NCBI RefSeq assembly: GCF_900102895.1
Contig: NZ_FNGD01000013.1
Span: forward strand, 1-64,000
Length of the DNA: 64,000 nucleotides
Origin: Arthrobacter sp. ov407
Lineage (GTDB): Bacteria > Actinomycetota > Actinomycetes > Actinomycetales > Micrococcaceae
Reading direction: 5' to 3'
Below, in pieces: positions 1-7,903 of the stretch. The translations under genes were made by a program, and so were the position numbers. Numbering within the stretch: the stretch's first letter is position 1; each line of letters starts with the position of its first letter. The notes under the pieces were generated by a model. That model worked only from the letters and a program-made list of their open reading frames with translations, was not told the origin of the DNA and made no database searches.

Positions 1-2419
1 CGCCTTCCACATCCACCACCACGATGTCGCCGGCGTGCAGTTCGCCGAAGAGGATCTTCTCGGAGAGCTGGTCCTCGATCTCGCGCTGGATGGTGCGGCG
101 CAGCGGCCGGGCACCCATGGCGGGGTCGTAGCCGCGGGTCGCCAGGAGCACCTTGGCCGCGGACGTGAGCTCGATGCCCATGTCCTTGTCCTTGAGGCGC
201 TTCTCCAGGCGGCCGACGAACATGTCCACGATCTCGATGATCTCGTCCTGGGTCAGCTGCGGGAAGACCACAACATCGTCAACACGGTTGAGGAACTCGG
301 GGCGGAAGTGCTGCTTGAGCTCCTCGGTGACCCGGGCGCGCATCCGGTTGTAGCCGGTCTGCGTGTCCGTGCCGGACTGGAAGCCGGTGGCAACACTCTT
401 GGAGATGTCCCGGGTGCCGAGGTTCGTGGTCATGATGATCACGGTGTTCTTGAAGTCCACCACGCGGCCCTGGGAGTCGGTCAGGCGGCCGTCTTCCAGG
501 ATCTGCAGCAGCGAGTTGAAGAGATCGGCGTGCGCCTTCTCCACTTCATCGAACAGGACCACGGAGAACGGACGACGGCGGACCTTCTCGGTCAGCTGGC
601 CGCCTTCCTCGTAGCCCACGTAGCCCGGAGGGGCACCGAAGAGCCGCGAGACCGTGTGCTTCTCCGAGTACTCGGACATGTCCAGGGTGATCAGCGCGTC
701 CTCTTCGCCGAACAGGAACTCCGCGAGGGCCTTGGCCAGTTCGGTCTTGCCGACGCCGGTGGGGCCGGCGAAGATGAACGAGCCGCCCGGACGCTTGGGG
801 TCCTTCAGACCCGCACGGGTGCGCCGGACCGACCGCGAAACCGACTTAATCGCCTCATCCTGGCCCACCACACGCTGGTGCAGCTCGTCTTCCATCTTCA
901 GCAGGCGCGAGGACTCTTCCTCGGTCAGCTTGAAGACCGGGATGCCGGTGGAGTTCGCCAGCACCTCGGCGATGAGGTCCTCATCGACTTCGGAGATGTC
1001 GTCCATGCCGCCGGTCTTCCACTGGCGTTCCTTCTCGGCGCGCTCGGCAATGAGCTTCTGCTCTTTGTCGCGCAGCGACGCGGCGCCTTCGAAGTCCTGC
1101 GCGTCGATTGCGGATTCCTTCTCCAGCTTCATGGCGGCGATCTTCTCGTCCATGATCTTGAGCTCGGGCGGCGCGGTCATGCGGCGGATGCGCAGCCGCG
1201 CCCCGGCCTCGTCGATCAGGTCGATCGCCTTGTCCGGCAGGAACCGGTCCGAGATGTAGCGCTCGGAAAGGCTCGCCGCCGAGGCGAGGGCGCCGTCGGT
1301 GATGGTGACGCGGTGGTGTGCCTCATACCGGTCGCGGAGGCCCTTGAGGATCTCGATTGCGTGCGCAACGGAGGGTTCCTTGACCTGGATCGGCTGGAAG
1401 CGGCGCTCCAGCGCGGCATCCTTCTCGATGTGCTTGCGGTATTCGTCCAGCGTGGTGGCGCCGATGGTCTGCAGTTCGCCGCGGGCCAGCATGGGCTTCA
1501 GGATCGAGGCCGCATCGATGGCACCTTCGGCGGCTCCGGCACCCACCAGGGTGTGGATCTCATCGATGAACAGGATGATGTCCCCGCGGGTGCGGATCTC
1601 CTTGAGGACCTTCTTCAGGCGCTCTTCAAAGTCGCCGCGGTAGCGGGAGCCGGCCACGAGGGACCCGAGGTCCAGGGTGTACAGCTGCTTGTCCTTGATG
1701 GTCTCCGGGACATCCCCCCGGACGATCGCCTGGGCCAGGCCCTCGACGACGGCGGTCTTGCCGACGCCGGGCTCGCCGATCAGCACGGGGTTGTTCTTGG
1801 TGCGGCGGGAAAGGACCTGCATGACGCGTTCCATTTCCTGCTCGCGGCCGATCACGGGGTCCAGTTTGTTCTCGCGCGCCGCCTGGGTCAGGTTGCGGCC
1901 GAACTGGTCCAGGACGACGGAACCGGCGGGGGTACCCTCGGCCTGGCCGGGGCCGACGCCGGCGCCCGTGGATTCCTTGCCCTGGTAACCCGAGAGCAGC
2001 TGGATAACCTGCTGGCGGACACGGTTCAGGTCGGCGCCGAGCTTGACGAGTACCTGGGCGGCAACGCCCTCGCCCTCCCGGATGAGGCCGAGGAGGATGT
2101 GCTCGGTACCGATGTAGTTGTGGCCCAGCTGCAGGGCCTCGCGCAGCGAGAGCTCAAGGACCTTCTTGGCACGGGGGGTGAAGGGGATGTGGCCGGACGG
2201 CGCCTGCTGGCCCTGGCCGATGATCTCCTGGACCTGCTCGCGGACACCGTCGAGCGAAATGCCCAAGGATTCAAGGGCTTTGGCGGCAACACCTTCACCC
2301 TCATGGATCAGACCCAAGAGGATGTGTTCGGTACCAATGTAATTGTGGTTCAGCATGCGTGCCTCTTCTTGGGCAAGCACAACTACGCGACGGGCACGGT
2401 CCGTAAATCGCTCAAACAT
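1..2419 (-). CDS. clpC: ATP-dependent Clp protease ATP-binding subunit ClpC (C-terminus cut by window edge)
   Basis: Hsp100 unfoldase that feeds substrates to ClpP in the cytoplasm. 806 codons are visible, so only a short C-terminal tail is missing. The protein opens [13 protein letters not shown] and carries two Clp-N repeats, both with the [14 protein letters not shown] signature, in the first 145 residues. Two AAA modules follow, with Walker A GEPGVGKT at residues 215-222 and GPTGVGKT at 552-559. The start ATG at 2419 has an AGGAG ribosome site about 9 nt upstream. The gene order clpC-lsr2-lysS matches M. tuberculosis Rv3596c-Rv3598c (known synteny). Identification is secure; the true end lies outside the window. 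Confidence 0.97.
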   Translation of the reverse strand, partial: MFERFTDRARRVVVLAQEEARMLNHNYIGTEHILLGLIHEGEGVAAKALESLGISLDGVREQVQEIIGQGQQAPSGHIPFTPRAKKVLELSLREALQLGHNYIGTEHILLGLIREGEGVAAQVLVKLGADLNRVRQQVIQLLSGYQGKESTGAGVGPGQAEGTPAGSVVLDQFGRNLTQAARENKLDPVIGREQEMERVMQVLSRRTKNNPVLIGEPGVGKTAVVEGLAQAIVRGDVPETIKDKQLYTLDLGSLVAGSRYRGDFEERLKKVLKEIRTRGDIILFIDEIHTLVGAGAAEGAIDAASILKPMLARGELQTIGATTLDEYRKHIEKDAALERRFQPIQVKEPSVAHAIEILKGLRDRYEAHHRVTITDGALASAASLSERYISDRFLPDKAIDLIDEAGARLRIRRMTAPPELKIMDEKIAAMKLEKESAIDAQDFEGAASLRDKEQKLIAERAEKERQWKTGGMDDISEVDEDLIAEVLANSTGIPVFKLTEEESSRLLKMEDELHQRVVGQDEAIKSVSRSVRRTRAGLKDPKRPGGSFIFAGPTGVGKTELAKALAEFLFGEEDALITLDMSEYSEKHTVSRLFGAPPGYVGYEEGGQLTEKVRRRPFSVVLFDEVEKAHADLFNSLLQILEDGRLTDSQGRVVDFKNTVIIMTTNLGTRDISKSVATGFQSGTDTQTGYNRMRARVTEELKQHFRPEFLNRVDDVVVFPQLTQDEIIEIVDMFVGRLEKRLKDKDMGIELTSAAKVLLATRGYDPAMGARPLRRTIQREIEDQLSEKILFGELHAGDIVVVDVEG

Positions 2420-2880
2420 TTCGCCACACTCCTAGCTACGACGTACTTTGATGCTACGTGGCCGGGTTCCAGATTTGGGGCTTGTTCGCCACAGGGGAAA
2501 CCCGAGGGTTGCGCATCGCTGCCCGTACCCAACCCCCGGCAGGGGCGGAACGGGGCCGGAACCCCTCCGGCCGGGCGCAGCCTGCCGGACCGGACGGGGG
2601 GCCCGGGCCTTTCCGGGCGGGCGGAACGGGCCCCTCCGGGCGGGCGGAACCGGCCTTCCCGGGCGGGCCGCCGGCCGCGGGCGCGTCCGGCGGGCGCGTC
2701 GGGCAGGGCGGGCGTACCGCCGTCGGCATGGCAATGCCCCCGTCAGATAACGGGGGCATTGGCATTTGACAGAGTCCTGATTGCGGCCTGGCGAGACTTC
2801 ATTGCGACTTGATACTGGACCCTGATACTGGGGGCCCTGATACTGCGCTCTGATCCTGCGCCCTGGCGCGGGGACCCTGG
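2420..2880. other. Non-coding gap between lsr2 and clpC, GC-rich with short repeats
   Basis: No credible gene is seen. The open frames here on both strands are proline/glycine/arginine-rich and reflect G+C bias. Positions 2612-2680 hold three imperfect copies of a roughly 23-bp unit built on TCCGGGCGGGCGGA. Positions 2809-2880 hold three or four copies of a shorter unit built on CTGATACTG, directly downstream of the lsr2 stop codon. The clpC promoter must lie in this gap, upstream of 2419, but no clear hexamer pair was found. Confidence 0.6.
2733..2760 (-). terminator. Hairpin downstream of lsr2, possible terminator
   Basis: Perfect 11-bp arms (AATGCCCCCGT at 2733-2743, ACGGGGGCATT at 2750-2760) enclose a 6-nt loop. 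It lies about 120 bp past the lsr2 stop in the direction of lsr2 transcription. There is no T-run, so it is an inferred terminator and could be another structural element. Confidence 0.4.
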
Positions 2881-3207
2881 CTAGGAATTTGCCTTTTGGT
2901 AGGCCTCCTGAATTTCAGCCTGGATACGTCCGCGGCTGTTTACCGCATAGCCGTTGTCCCGTGCCCACTGACGGATCTGGGCAGAGTCTTGATTCCGTCC
3001 GCTGGAAATTTTCGTGCGCGTGGCGCGTCCACTTGATGTCTTGCGTGCGTGCGTCACAAATCGCTCCACCGAAGAGCGGAGTTCTGAAGCATTGCTTGAC
3101 GACAGATCTATTTCGTAGCTCACGCCGTCAAGGCCAAACCGGACAGTTTCGTCCGCGGATCCCCCATCCAGATCATCAACGAGGATGATTTTTACTTTCT
3201 GTGCCAT
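2881..3207 (-). CDS. lsr2: Lsr2 family nucleoid-associated protein
   Basis: 108-residue H-NS-like protein that silences AT-rich DNA in actinobacteria. It starts MAQKVKIILVDDLDGG, the typical N-terminal dimerisation strand. The C-terminal DNA-binding part ends in IRQWARDNGYAVNSRGRI, which contains the AT-hook-like NSRGRI (family usual RGR). An in-frame ATG six codons upstream is less likely, because the MAQKV start has a GAAAGAGAG purine tract ahead of it and matches the family N-terminus. The gene lies between clpC and lysS as in mycobacteria. Its upstream region is unusually AT-rich for this genome, which fits autoregulation (inference). Confidence 0.95.
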   Translation of the reverse strand: MAQKVKIILVDDLDGGSADETVRFGLDGVSYEIDLSSSNASELRSSVERFVTHARKTSSGRATRTKISSGRNQDSAQIRQWARDNGYAVNSRGRIQAEIQEAYQKANS

Positions 3208-3263
3208 AAAGGACTCTCTTTCCAAAGATCGAGCGTTAAGAAAAGCAGGATGTATCTGGAATA

Positions 3264-3293
3264 AGTATCCTCCGCGTTACAGCAGGGAGTCAA
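3264..3293 (-). promoter_or_regulatory. Predicted lsr2 promoter
   Basis: On the minus strand TTGACT (3293-3288) is followed after 18 nt by GATACT (3269-3264), a good fit to a housekeeping promoter. Transcription would start near 3257, leaving an untranslated leader of about 50 nt before lsr2. The surrounding 3208-3385 stretch is visibly AT-rich. Confidence 0.5.
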
Positions 3294-3385
3294 AGCGCAA
3301 AACTCTGTTCAAAGGAAAACCACAGGCGGCAATAGAGAACTATTACTTCTTCAATGGGTAATTAGCCCCACAAGGCCCCGGAATC

Positions 3386-3532
3386 CTACTCTTCCGCCCG
3401 GGAATCCGCTTCAGCATGGGCGCGGGCTTCTGCCTGCCGCTCTGATTTGTCGGCATTGAATATGGATTTCATGGCAAACCAGAAAAGCAGGCCCACCACG
3501 ATGGGGGGCAGCAATACGGCGATATAGTCCAT
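3386..3532 (-). CDS. Small single-pass membrane protein (48 aa) after lysS
   Basis: Unrecognised 48-residue protein. It has one predicted membrane segment (about residues 4-22, LLPPIVVGLLFWFAM) and a charged, Ala/Glu-rich cytoplasmic tail. Its ATG lies 2 nt after the lysS stop codon, so it is almost certainly co-transcribed and translationally coupled. Small proteins at this position look like a recurrent actinobacterial feature (inference). No function can be read from the sequence. Confidence 0.65.
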   Translation of the reverse strand: MDYIAVLLPPIVVGLLFWFAMKSIFNADKSERQAEARAHAEADSRAEE

Positions 3533-3534
3533 GC

Positions 3535-5067
3535 TCAGTGTCCTTCGGGCTTCAAAAGGGGGAAGAGGATCGTTTCGCGGATGCCGGCGCCGGTGAAGAG
3601 CATCACGAGGCGGTCGATGCCCAGGCCGATTCCGCCCATGGGCGGCGCCCCGTACTCGAGTGCACGGAGGAAGTCTTCGTCCAGCTGCATTGCCTCCACG
3701 TCGCCCGCGGCGGACCGGCGGGACTGTTCGGTGAGGCGTTCGCGCTGGATCACAGGGTCGATCAGTTCCGAGAACGCCGTGCCCCGCTCCATGCCGCCGA
3801 TGATGAGGTCCCAGGCCTCGATCAGGCGGCCGTCTTCGCGGTGCTGGCGGGCCAGCGGCTGGGCGGACGGCGGATAGTCGTAAACGAACGTGGGGTTGAG
3901 CAATGTGGGCTCCACCAGTTCGCCGAAGAGCTCGACGACGAGCTTCTCGGCGTCCCAGCCGGCGTCGACCTTGACCTCGTGCTTGGCGGCCAGTTCCAGC
4001 AGTTCGGCAACCGGGGTGTCGGGGGTCACTTCCCGGCCCACGAACTCGGACAGCCCCGGATAGACCGACAGCCAGGTCCAGTCGCCGTCGAGGTTGATCT
4101 CCCCGGCTTCGGTCTGCAGCACGCGGCCCACACCGGCGGCGTCGGCGGCGTCCAGGATGAGTTCCTTGATCCGGTCCGCCATGACGAACTGGTCCGCCCA
4201 TGCCTCGTAGGACTCCAAGGTGGTGAACTCGGGGCTGTGCGTGGAGTCCACTCCTTCGTTGCGGAAGACCCTGCCCATGTCATAGACACGGTCGATCCCG
4301 CCGACCACCGTGCGCTTGAGGTAGAGCTCGGTAGCGATGCGCAGCGTCATTTTCTGGTCGAAGGCGTTCATGTGCGTCTCGAAGGGACGGGCCGTGGCGC
4401 CGCCGTGAACGAGCTGCAGCATGGGGGTTTCGACCTCGACGTAGCCCTGGCGGTGCAGGGTTTCGCGAATCGAACGGGTGATCGCGGCGCGGGTGTAAAC
4501 CATCTCGCGGGCTTCGTCGCGGACAATGAGGTCCACGTAGCGCTGGCGGACACGGGTTTCTTCATTCAGCCCTGCGTGCAGCACGGGCAGCGGGCGCAGC
4601 GCCTTCGAGGCCATGGTCCAGGAATCCGCCATGACCGACAGCTCGCCGCGGCGTGAGGAGATGACCTCGCCCTTGATGAAGACGTGATCGCCGAGGTCCA
4701 CGAGGGATTTCCACTCCGCGAGCGCCTCCTCACCGATGTTGGCCAGGCTCAGCATGACCTGCAGCCGCACGGCCTTGCCGTCCACGCCGCCCTCCTGGAG
4801 GGTAGCGAAGCAGAGCTTGCCCGTATTGCGGATGAAGACAATGCGGCCGGTCACGCCGACGACGTCGCCGGTGGTTTCATCGGCCTGCAGGTAGGCGTAT
4901 TTCTCGCGGATTTCCGTGAGCGAGTGTGTGCGTTCGACACCCACCGGATACGCCTCGACGCCGCGTTCGATCAGCTTGGCGCGCTTCTCCATGCGGATGC
5001 GGGTCTGTTCGCTGGCATCGTGCGGCTCGGCGGCGGTGTTCGGGGCGGGGGTGTTTTGGGAAGTCAC
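3535..5067 (-). CDS. lysS: Lysine--tRNA ligase
   Basis: Class II lysyl-tRNA synthetase of 510 residues; charges tRNA-Lys in the cytoplasm. The N-terminal OB-fold region carries GRIVFIRNTGKLCFATLQ. The catalytic core shows motif 2 around GRVFRNEGVDSTHSPEFT and motif 3 GGIGLGIDRLVML near the C-terminus. The GTG start at 5067 is chosen because GGGGA lies just upstream and VTSQNTPAP opens the usual disordered head. The frame stays open much further upstream but without family resemblance. It is divergent from the hydrolase at 5176, sharing a gap of about 110 bp. Confidence 0.96.
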   Translation of the reverse strand: MTSQNTPAPNTAAEPHDASEQTRIRMEKRAKLIERGVEAYPVGVERTHSLTEIREKYAYLQADETTGDVVGVTGRIVFIRNTGKLCFATLQEGGVDGKAVRLQVMLSLANIGEEALAEWKSLVDLGDHVFIKGEVISSRRGELSVMADSWTMASKALRPLPVLHAGLNEETRVRQRYVDLIVRDEAREMVYTRAAITRSIRETLHRQGYVEVETPMLQLVHGGATARPFETHMNAFDQKMTLRIATELYLKRTVVGGIDRVYDMGRVFRNEGVDSTHSPEFTTLESYEAWADQFVMADRIKELILDAADAAGVGRVLQTEAGEINLDGDWTWLSVYPGLSEFVGREVTPDTPVAELLELAAKHEVKVDAGWDAEKLVVELFGELVEPTLLNPTFVYDYPPSAQPLARQHREDGRLIEAWDLIIGGMERGTAFSELIDPVIQRERLTEQSRRSAAGDVEAMQLDEDFLRALEYGAPPMGGIGLGIDRLVMLFTGAGIRETILFPLLKPEGH

Positions 5068-5162
5068 AATCCCCAAGTTTACCGTCGATTTGCGCCCCGG
5101 CAGGTCCCGGCCTGGTTCTGCCCGGGCGCAGCCGGGCAGACGGGGGTGCGGGGGTGCAGGAA

Positions 5163-5168
5163 TAGACT
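5163..5168 (+). promoter_or_regulatory. -10 hexamer of leaderless hydrolase gene
   Basis: TAGACT ends 7 nt before the GTG start at 5176, so transcription should begin at the start codon. No ribosome site is present. Confidence 0.6.
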
Positions 5169-5175
5169 CGGGGCT

Positions 5176-6195
5176 GTGGAGACATGGACTGTAAGGACCG
5201 ACGACGGCGAGGGGCACCTCGAGCTGCACACAATCCGTCCGGCGGCGCGTGCGCCGGGCGGGCGCGCCGCGTTCGGCGCCGCCGCGGCCCAATCTCAAAA
5301 ACTGCGCGGTGAAGGATCCGGCGTCGTGATCGTGCACGGGACACTGATCACTGATGCGCTCTACCGGTCCTTTGCCCGAAAACTCGGCCGGCTGCTGGGC
5401 CAGCCGGTGCACTGCTACAACCGGCGCGGGCGCGCCGGTTCCTCGCACCAGCCGGCCGACTATTCTGCCGCCACCGAGGTGGCCGACCTGGCCACCGTGC
5501 TCCGTGAGACCGGCGCCAGCGACGTCGTGGCCCACAGCTATGGCGGCTTCGTGGCCCTCGAGGCCGCCCGGAACGTGCCAATCCGCAGGATGGTGACTTA
5601 CGACGCCGCCGTGAGCCTCTCGGGGAACCTCGCCGAGCGCTGGCGGCCCGAGCTGGAAAGGTCCATGGCCGCCGGCCAGCTTGACCACGCCTGGGCGCAT
5701 TTGGTGCAGGGCCTGGAGACGGCGGGGCCGGTGTCCATGCTGCCCTTGGGCGCGCTGCGCATGCTGAGCATCCTGTCGGCCCGGACCAGGCTCGGCGCCG
5801 AAATGCGGGAACTGCTGCCCACGGCCGTCGCCGAGATGCGCGCCGTTCTGGATGCCGACGCCGAACTCGAGGATTTTACCGCCATCACCACCCCCACGCT
5901 CATGCTCAGCGGCGGTTGGAGCCCTGGCTACTTCGCCGAGACGAGCCACCAGCTGGCCGACGCCGTCCCCGCGGTCAGCTTCGCCGTGGTCCCCGGGCAG
6001 CTCCACGAAGGCCCCATCCGGCCGGGAAACCGGCTGGCCCTCCGGACGGCACGGTTCCTCCTCGGCGGTCCGGGCGGCGCGTCGCCGGCGCTCGGTCGCG
6101 GGCCCGGCAGCAGGAGCGGCAGCCTAGCCTGGGGCATGCCGCGGATCACCGGGCAAGTCCCGGGCGGCAGTCGCCCACCCAAACAGGGTGGCTGA
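5176..6195 (+). CDS. Alpha/beta hydrolase
   Basis: 339-residue cytoplasmic alpha/beta-hydrolase-fold protein with unknown substrate. Visible elements are the oxyanion-loop strand VVIVHGTLIT, the nucleophile elbow VAHSYGGF (Ser in GxSxGG-like context), and a late His in VVPGQLHEGP. The GTG start directly follows a TAGACT hexamer, suggesting a leaderless message. The C-terminal 40 residues are Gly/Pro/Arg-rich and probably disordered. It is a clear paralogue of the gene at 6975: both share a PVH-[CT]-[YF]-NRRGR stretch followed by QP.DY, an HS[YF]GG elbow and a lid with LVQGLETA / LLKGLETG. The pair brackets tdk. Confidence 0.85.
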   Translation: METWTVRTDDGEGHLELHTIRPAARAPGGRAAFGAAAAQSQKLRGEGSGVVIVHGTLITDALYRSFARKLGRLLGQPVHCYNRRGRAGSSHQPADYSAATEVADLATVLRETGASDVVAHSYGGFVALEAARNVPIRRMVTYDAAVSLSGNLAERWRPELERSMAAGQLDHAWAHLVQGLETAGPVSMLPLGALRMLSILSARTRLGAEMRELLPTAVAEMRAVLDADAELEDFTAITTPTLMLSGGWSPGYFAETSHQLADAVPAVSFAVVPGQLHEGPIRPGNRLALRTARFLLGGPGGASPALGRGPGSRSGSLAWGMPRITGQVPGGSRPPKQGG

Positions 6196-6252
6196 CGGAC
6201 CCTGAGGCGGCCGGCCGCTAGAATCGGGGGCGACCCTTTCGAAAGGACCCCC

Positions 6253-6879
6253 TTGGCCAAGCTCTACTTCCGCTACGGCGCCATGAACTCCGGCAAATCT
6301 ACGGGGCTGCTGCAGGCGGCGTTCAACTATGAGGAACGCGGCCAGCGGGTCCTGCTGGCCAAGCCGGACGTGGACACCAAGGGCGACTCCGGCGTCGTGT
6401 CCCGCTTGGGCATGACCCGTTCGGTGGACTTCCTGATCCCCGCCGGCGCGTCGGCCCGCGCACTTTTCACCGCCCAGGCCCACGGGGACGATCCCGACGC
6501 CCTGCTGCAGCACGTGGACACCCAGCCGGTGGCCTGCCTGCTGGTGGACGAGGCCCAGTTCCTGGAACCGGAGCAGGTGGACGATCTCTTCCGCATCGCG
6601 GTCCTGGACAACGTCCCCGTACTCGCCTACGGCATCCGCACCGACTTCCGGACCCGCGCATTCCCCGGTTCCCTTCGGCTCCTGGAGATTGCCCACACCC
6701 TCGAAGAGCTCAAGACCATCTGCCGCTGCGGACGGAAAGCGATCTTCAACACCCGCCGGATCGGGGACCAGGTGGTCTTCGACGGTAACCAGGTTGCGAT
6801 CGACGGCCAGGACGTCTGGTACGAGTCGCTCTGCGGCACCTGCTACCTCGAGGTCTCCGGCGGCCGGCTGGGCAACTAG
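6253..6879 (+). CDS. tdk: Thymidine kinase
   Basis: 208-residue type II thymidine kinase, phosphorylating thymidine to dTMP in the salvage pathway. It has P-loop GAMNSGKST near residue 10, the DEAQF Walker B/active-site stretch, and the C-terminal zinc ribbon with CRCG and CGTCY cysteine pairs. The start is TTG at 6253, preceded by GAAAGGA at a proper distance; an ATG-only start would lose the P-loop strand. It sits between two paralogous hydrolases with no obvious functional link. Length is typical for the family. Confidence 0.95.
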   Translation: MAKLYFRYGAMNSGKSTGLLQAAFNYEERGQRVLLAKPDVDTKGDSGVVSRLGMTRSVDFLIPAGASARALFTAQAHGDDPDALLQHVDTQPVACLLVDEAQFLEPEQVDDLFRIAVLDNVPVLAYGIRTDFRTRAFPGSLRLLEIAHTLEELKTICRCGRKAIFNTRRIGDQVVFDGNQVAIDGQDVWYESLCGTCYLEVSGGRLGN

Positions 6880-6962
6880 CGCCAGCGGGCCAGTGCAGTG
6901 CAGGGGCTGCGGCACTGCGACCTACCGAACTGCGGCGTACTGCACTGGGCCGCGGCCTCGGC

Positions 6963-6968
6963 TAGGCT
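6963..6968 (+). promoter_or_regulatory. -10 hexamer of second hydrolase gene
   Basis: TAGGCT ends 6 nt before the ATG at 6975. Spacing implies a leaderless transcript. Confidence 0.6.
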
Positions 6969-6974
6969 CGGAGC

Positions 6975-7808
6975 ATGACCCGCGAGAACATCAGAACCCC
7001 CGACGGCGGAACAATCGAGCTTTTCAGCACGGGCGCCGAGCTCGCCTCGGCGGGTTCGGGCATCGTCGTCGTGCCGGCCTCGATGGTGACGGCCGCCGAT
7101 TACACGCGTTTCGCGCAGAAACTCAGCGCGTCGCTGGGCCGGCCGGTGCACACCTTCAACCGGCGCGGCCGCGGCTCGTCCTCCCCGCAGCCGGAGGACT
7201 ACACCCTGGACGTGGACATCCACGATCTCGACGCCGTCATGAAGCACACGGCCAGCACGGACGTCTTCGGCCACAGCTTCGGCGGGGCGGTGGCCCTGCA
7301 CGCGGCCCGCACGCTGCCGGTGGAACGGCTGGCCGTGTACGACCCCGCCGTGTCCGTCAACCACAGCGTCACGGCGGACTGGACGCCCGAATACGAGCGG
7401 GCCACTGCAGCCGGCGACGACGACCGCGCCCTCGCCGTCCTGCTCAAAGGCCTCGAGACCGGCAGCGCCCTGTCCCGGATGCCGCTGTCCATGCTGACGC
7501 TGGCGAACAAGCTCTCGGCGGGCACCCCCATCGGCAAGCAGCTGCGCGACCTCATGCAGACCGGTGTCCGCGAGATCAAGGCGATCATCGCCGCGGACAT
7601 GCCGGCCGAACCTTTCCTGGACCTGCCGCTGGAGACGCTGATCATCGTGGGCGAAAAGAGCCCGGCATACTTCGGCGTGGCCTGTGCCCAGATCCACGAT
7701 GTCCTCTCGGGCTCCAGCTACACGATCCTGCCGGCCATGGGCCACGACGGTGTCAACAAGGCGCCGGACAAGTTGATCGCCGAGCTCAGCGCGTTTTACG
7801 CAGGCTGA
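6975..7808 (+). CDS. Alpha/beta hydrolase, paralogue of the 5176 gene
   Basis: 277-residue alpha/beta hydrolase. Nucleophile elbow FGHSFGGAVAL, acid/His region ending in ILPAMGHDGVNKAPD, and the shared NRRGRGSSSPQPEDY stretch are visible. It is shorter than its neighbour at 5176, lacking the long N- and C-terminal low-complexity extensions. The start ATG follows TAGGCT by 6 nt and has no ribosome site, so translation from a leaderless mRNA is likely. Substrate unknown; the family includes esterases, haloperoxidases and quorum-signal hydrolases. Confidence 0.87.
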   Translation: MTRENIRTPDGGTIELFSTGAELASAGSGIVVVPASMVTAADYTRFAQKLSASLGRPVHTFNRRGRGSSSPQPEDYTLDVDIHDLDAVMKHTASTDVFGHSFGGAVALHAARTLPVERLAVYDPAVSVNHSVTADWTPEYERATAAGDDDRALAVLLKGLETGSALSRMPLSMLTLANKLSAGTPIGKQLRDLMQTGVREIKAIIAADMPAEPFLDLPLETLIIVGEKSPAYFGVACAQIHDVLSGSSYTILPAMGHDGVNKAPDKLIAELSAFYAG

Positions 7809-7827
7809 GCTTTCGCCCCATCAAACC

Positions 7828-7889
7828 AACGCGGAGTCACTAAGCGCCCATCCCGGTCCTCCGGACCGGGACTAAGCGACCCCGCGTTG
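7828..7889. repeat. Nested palindrome, copy 1 of a dispersed repeat; likely bidirectional terminator
   Basis: Outer arms CAACGCGGAGTCACTAAG (7828-7845) and CTAAGCGACCCCGCGTTG (7872-7889) pair at 15 of 18 positions. Inside, CCCGGTCC/GGACCGGG (7852-7859, 7863-7870) form a perfect 8-bp stem. It lies between two convergent genes. The same sequence family recurs at 23923-23990 behind ppa. Confidence 0.6.
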
Positions 7890-7903
7890 ATTGTTGGTTG
7901 CCC

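Noticed and set aside
2432..2769. Several roughly 100-codon frames in the GC-rich gap after clpC
   Set aside because: Overlapping frames on both strands with Pro/Gly/Arg composition and repeats; no ribosome site or family resemblance.
35..2812. A 925-codon open frame on the plus strand across clpC
   Set aside because: It is an antisense shadow produced by GC-rich third positions; the minus strand encodes a complete Clp ATPase with all motifs.
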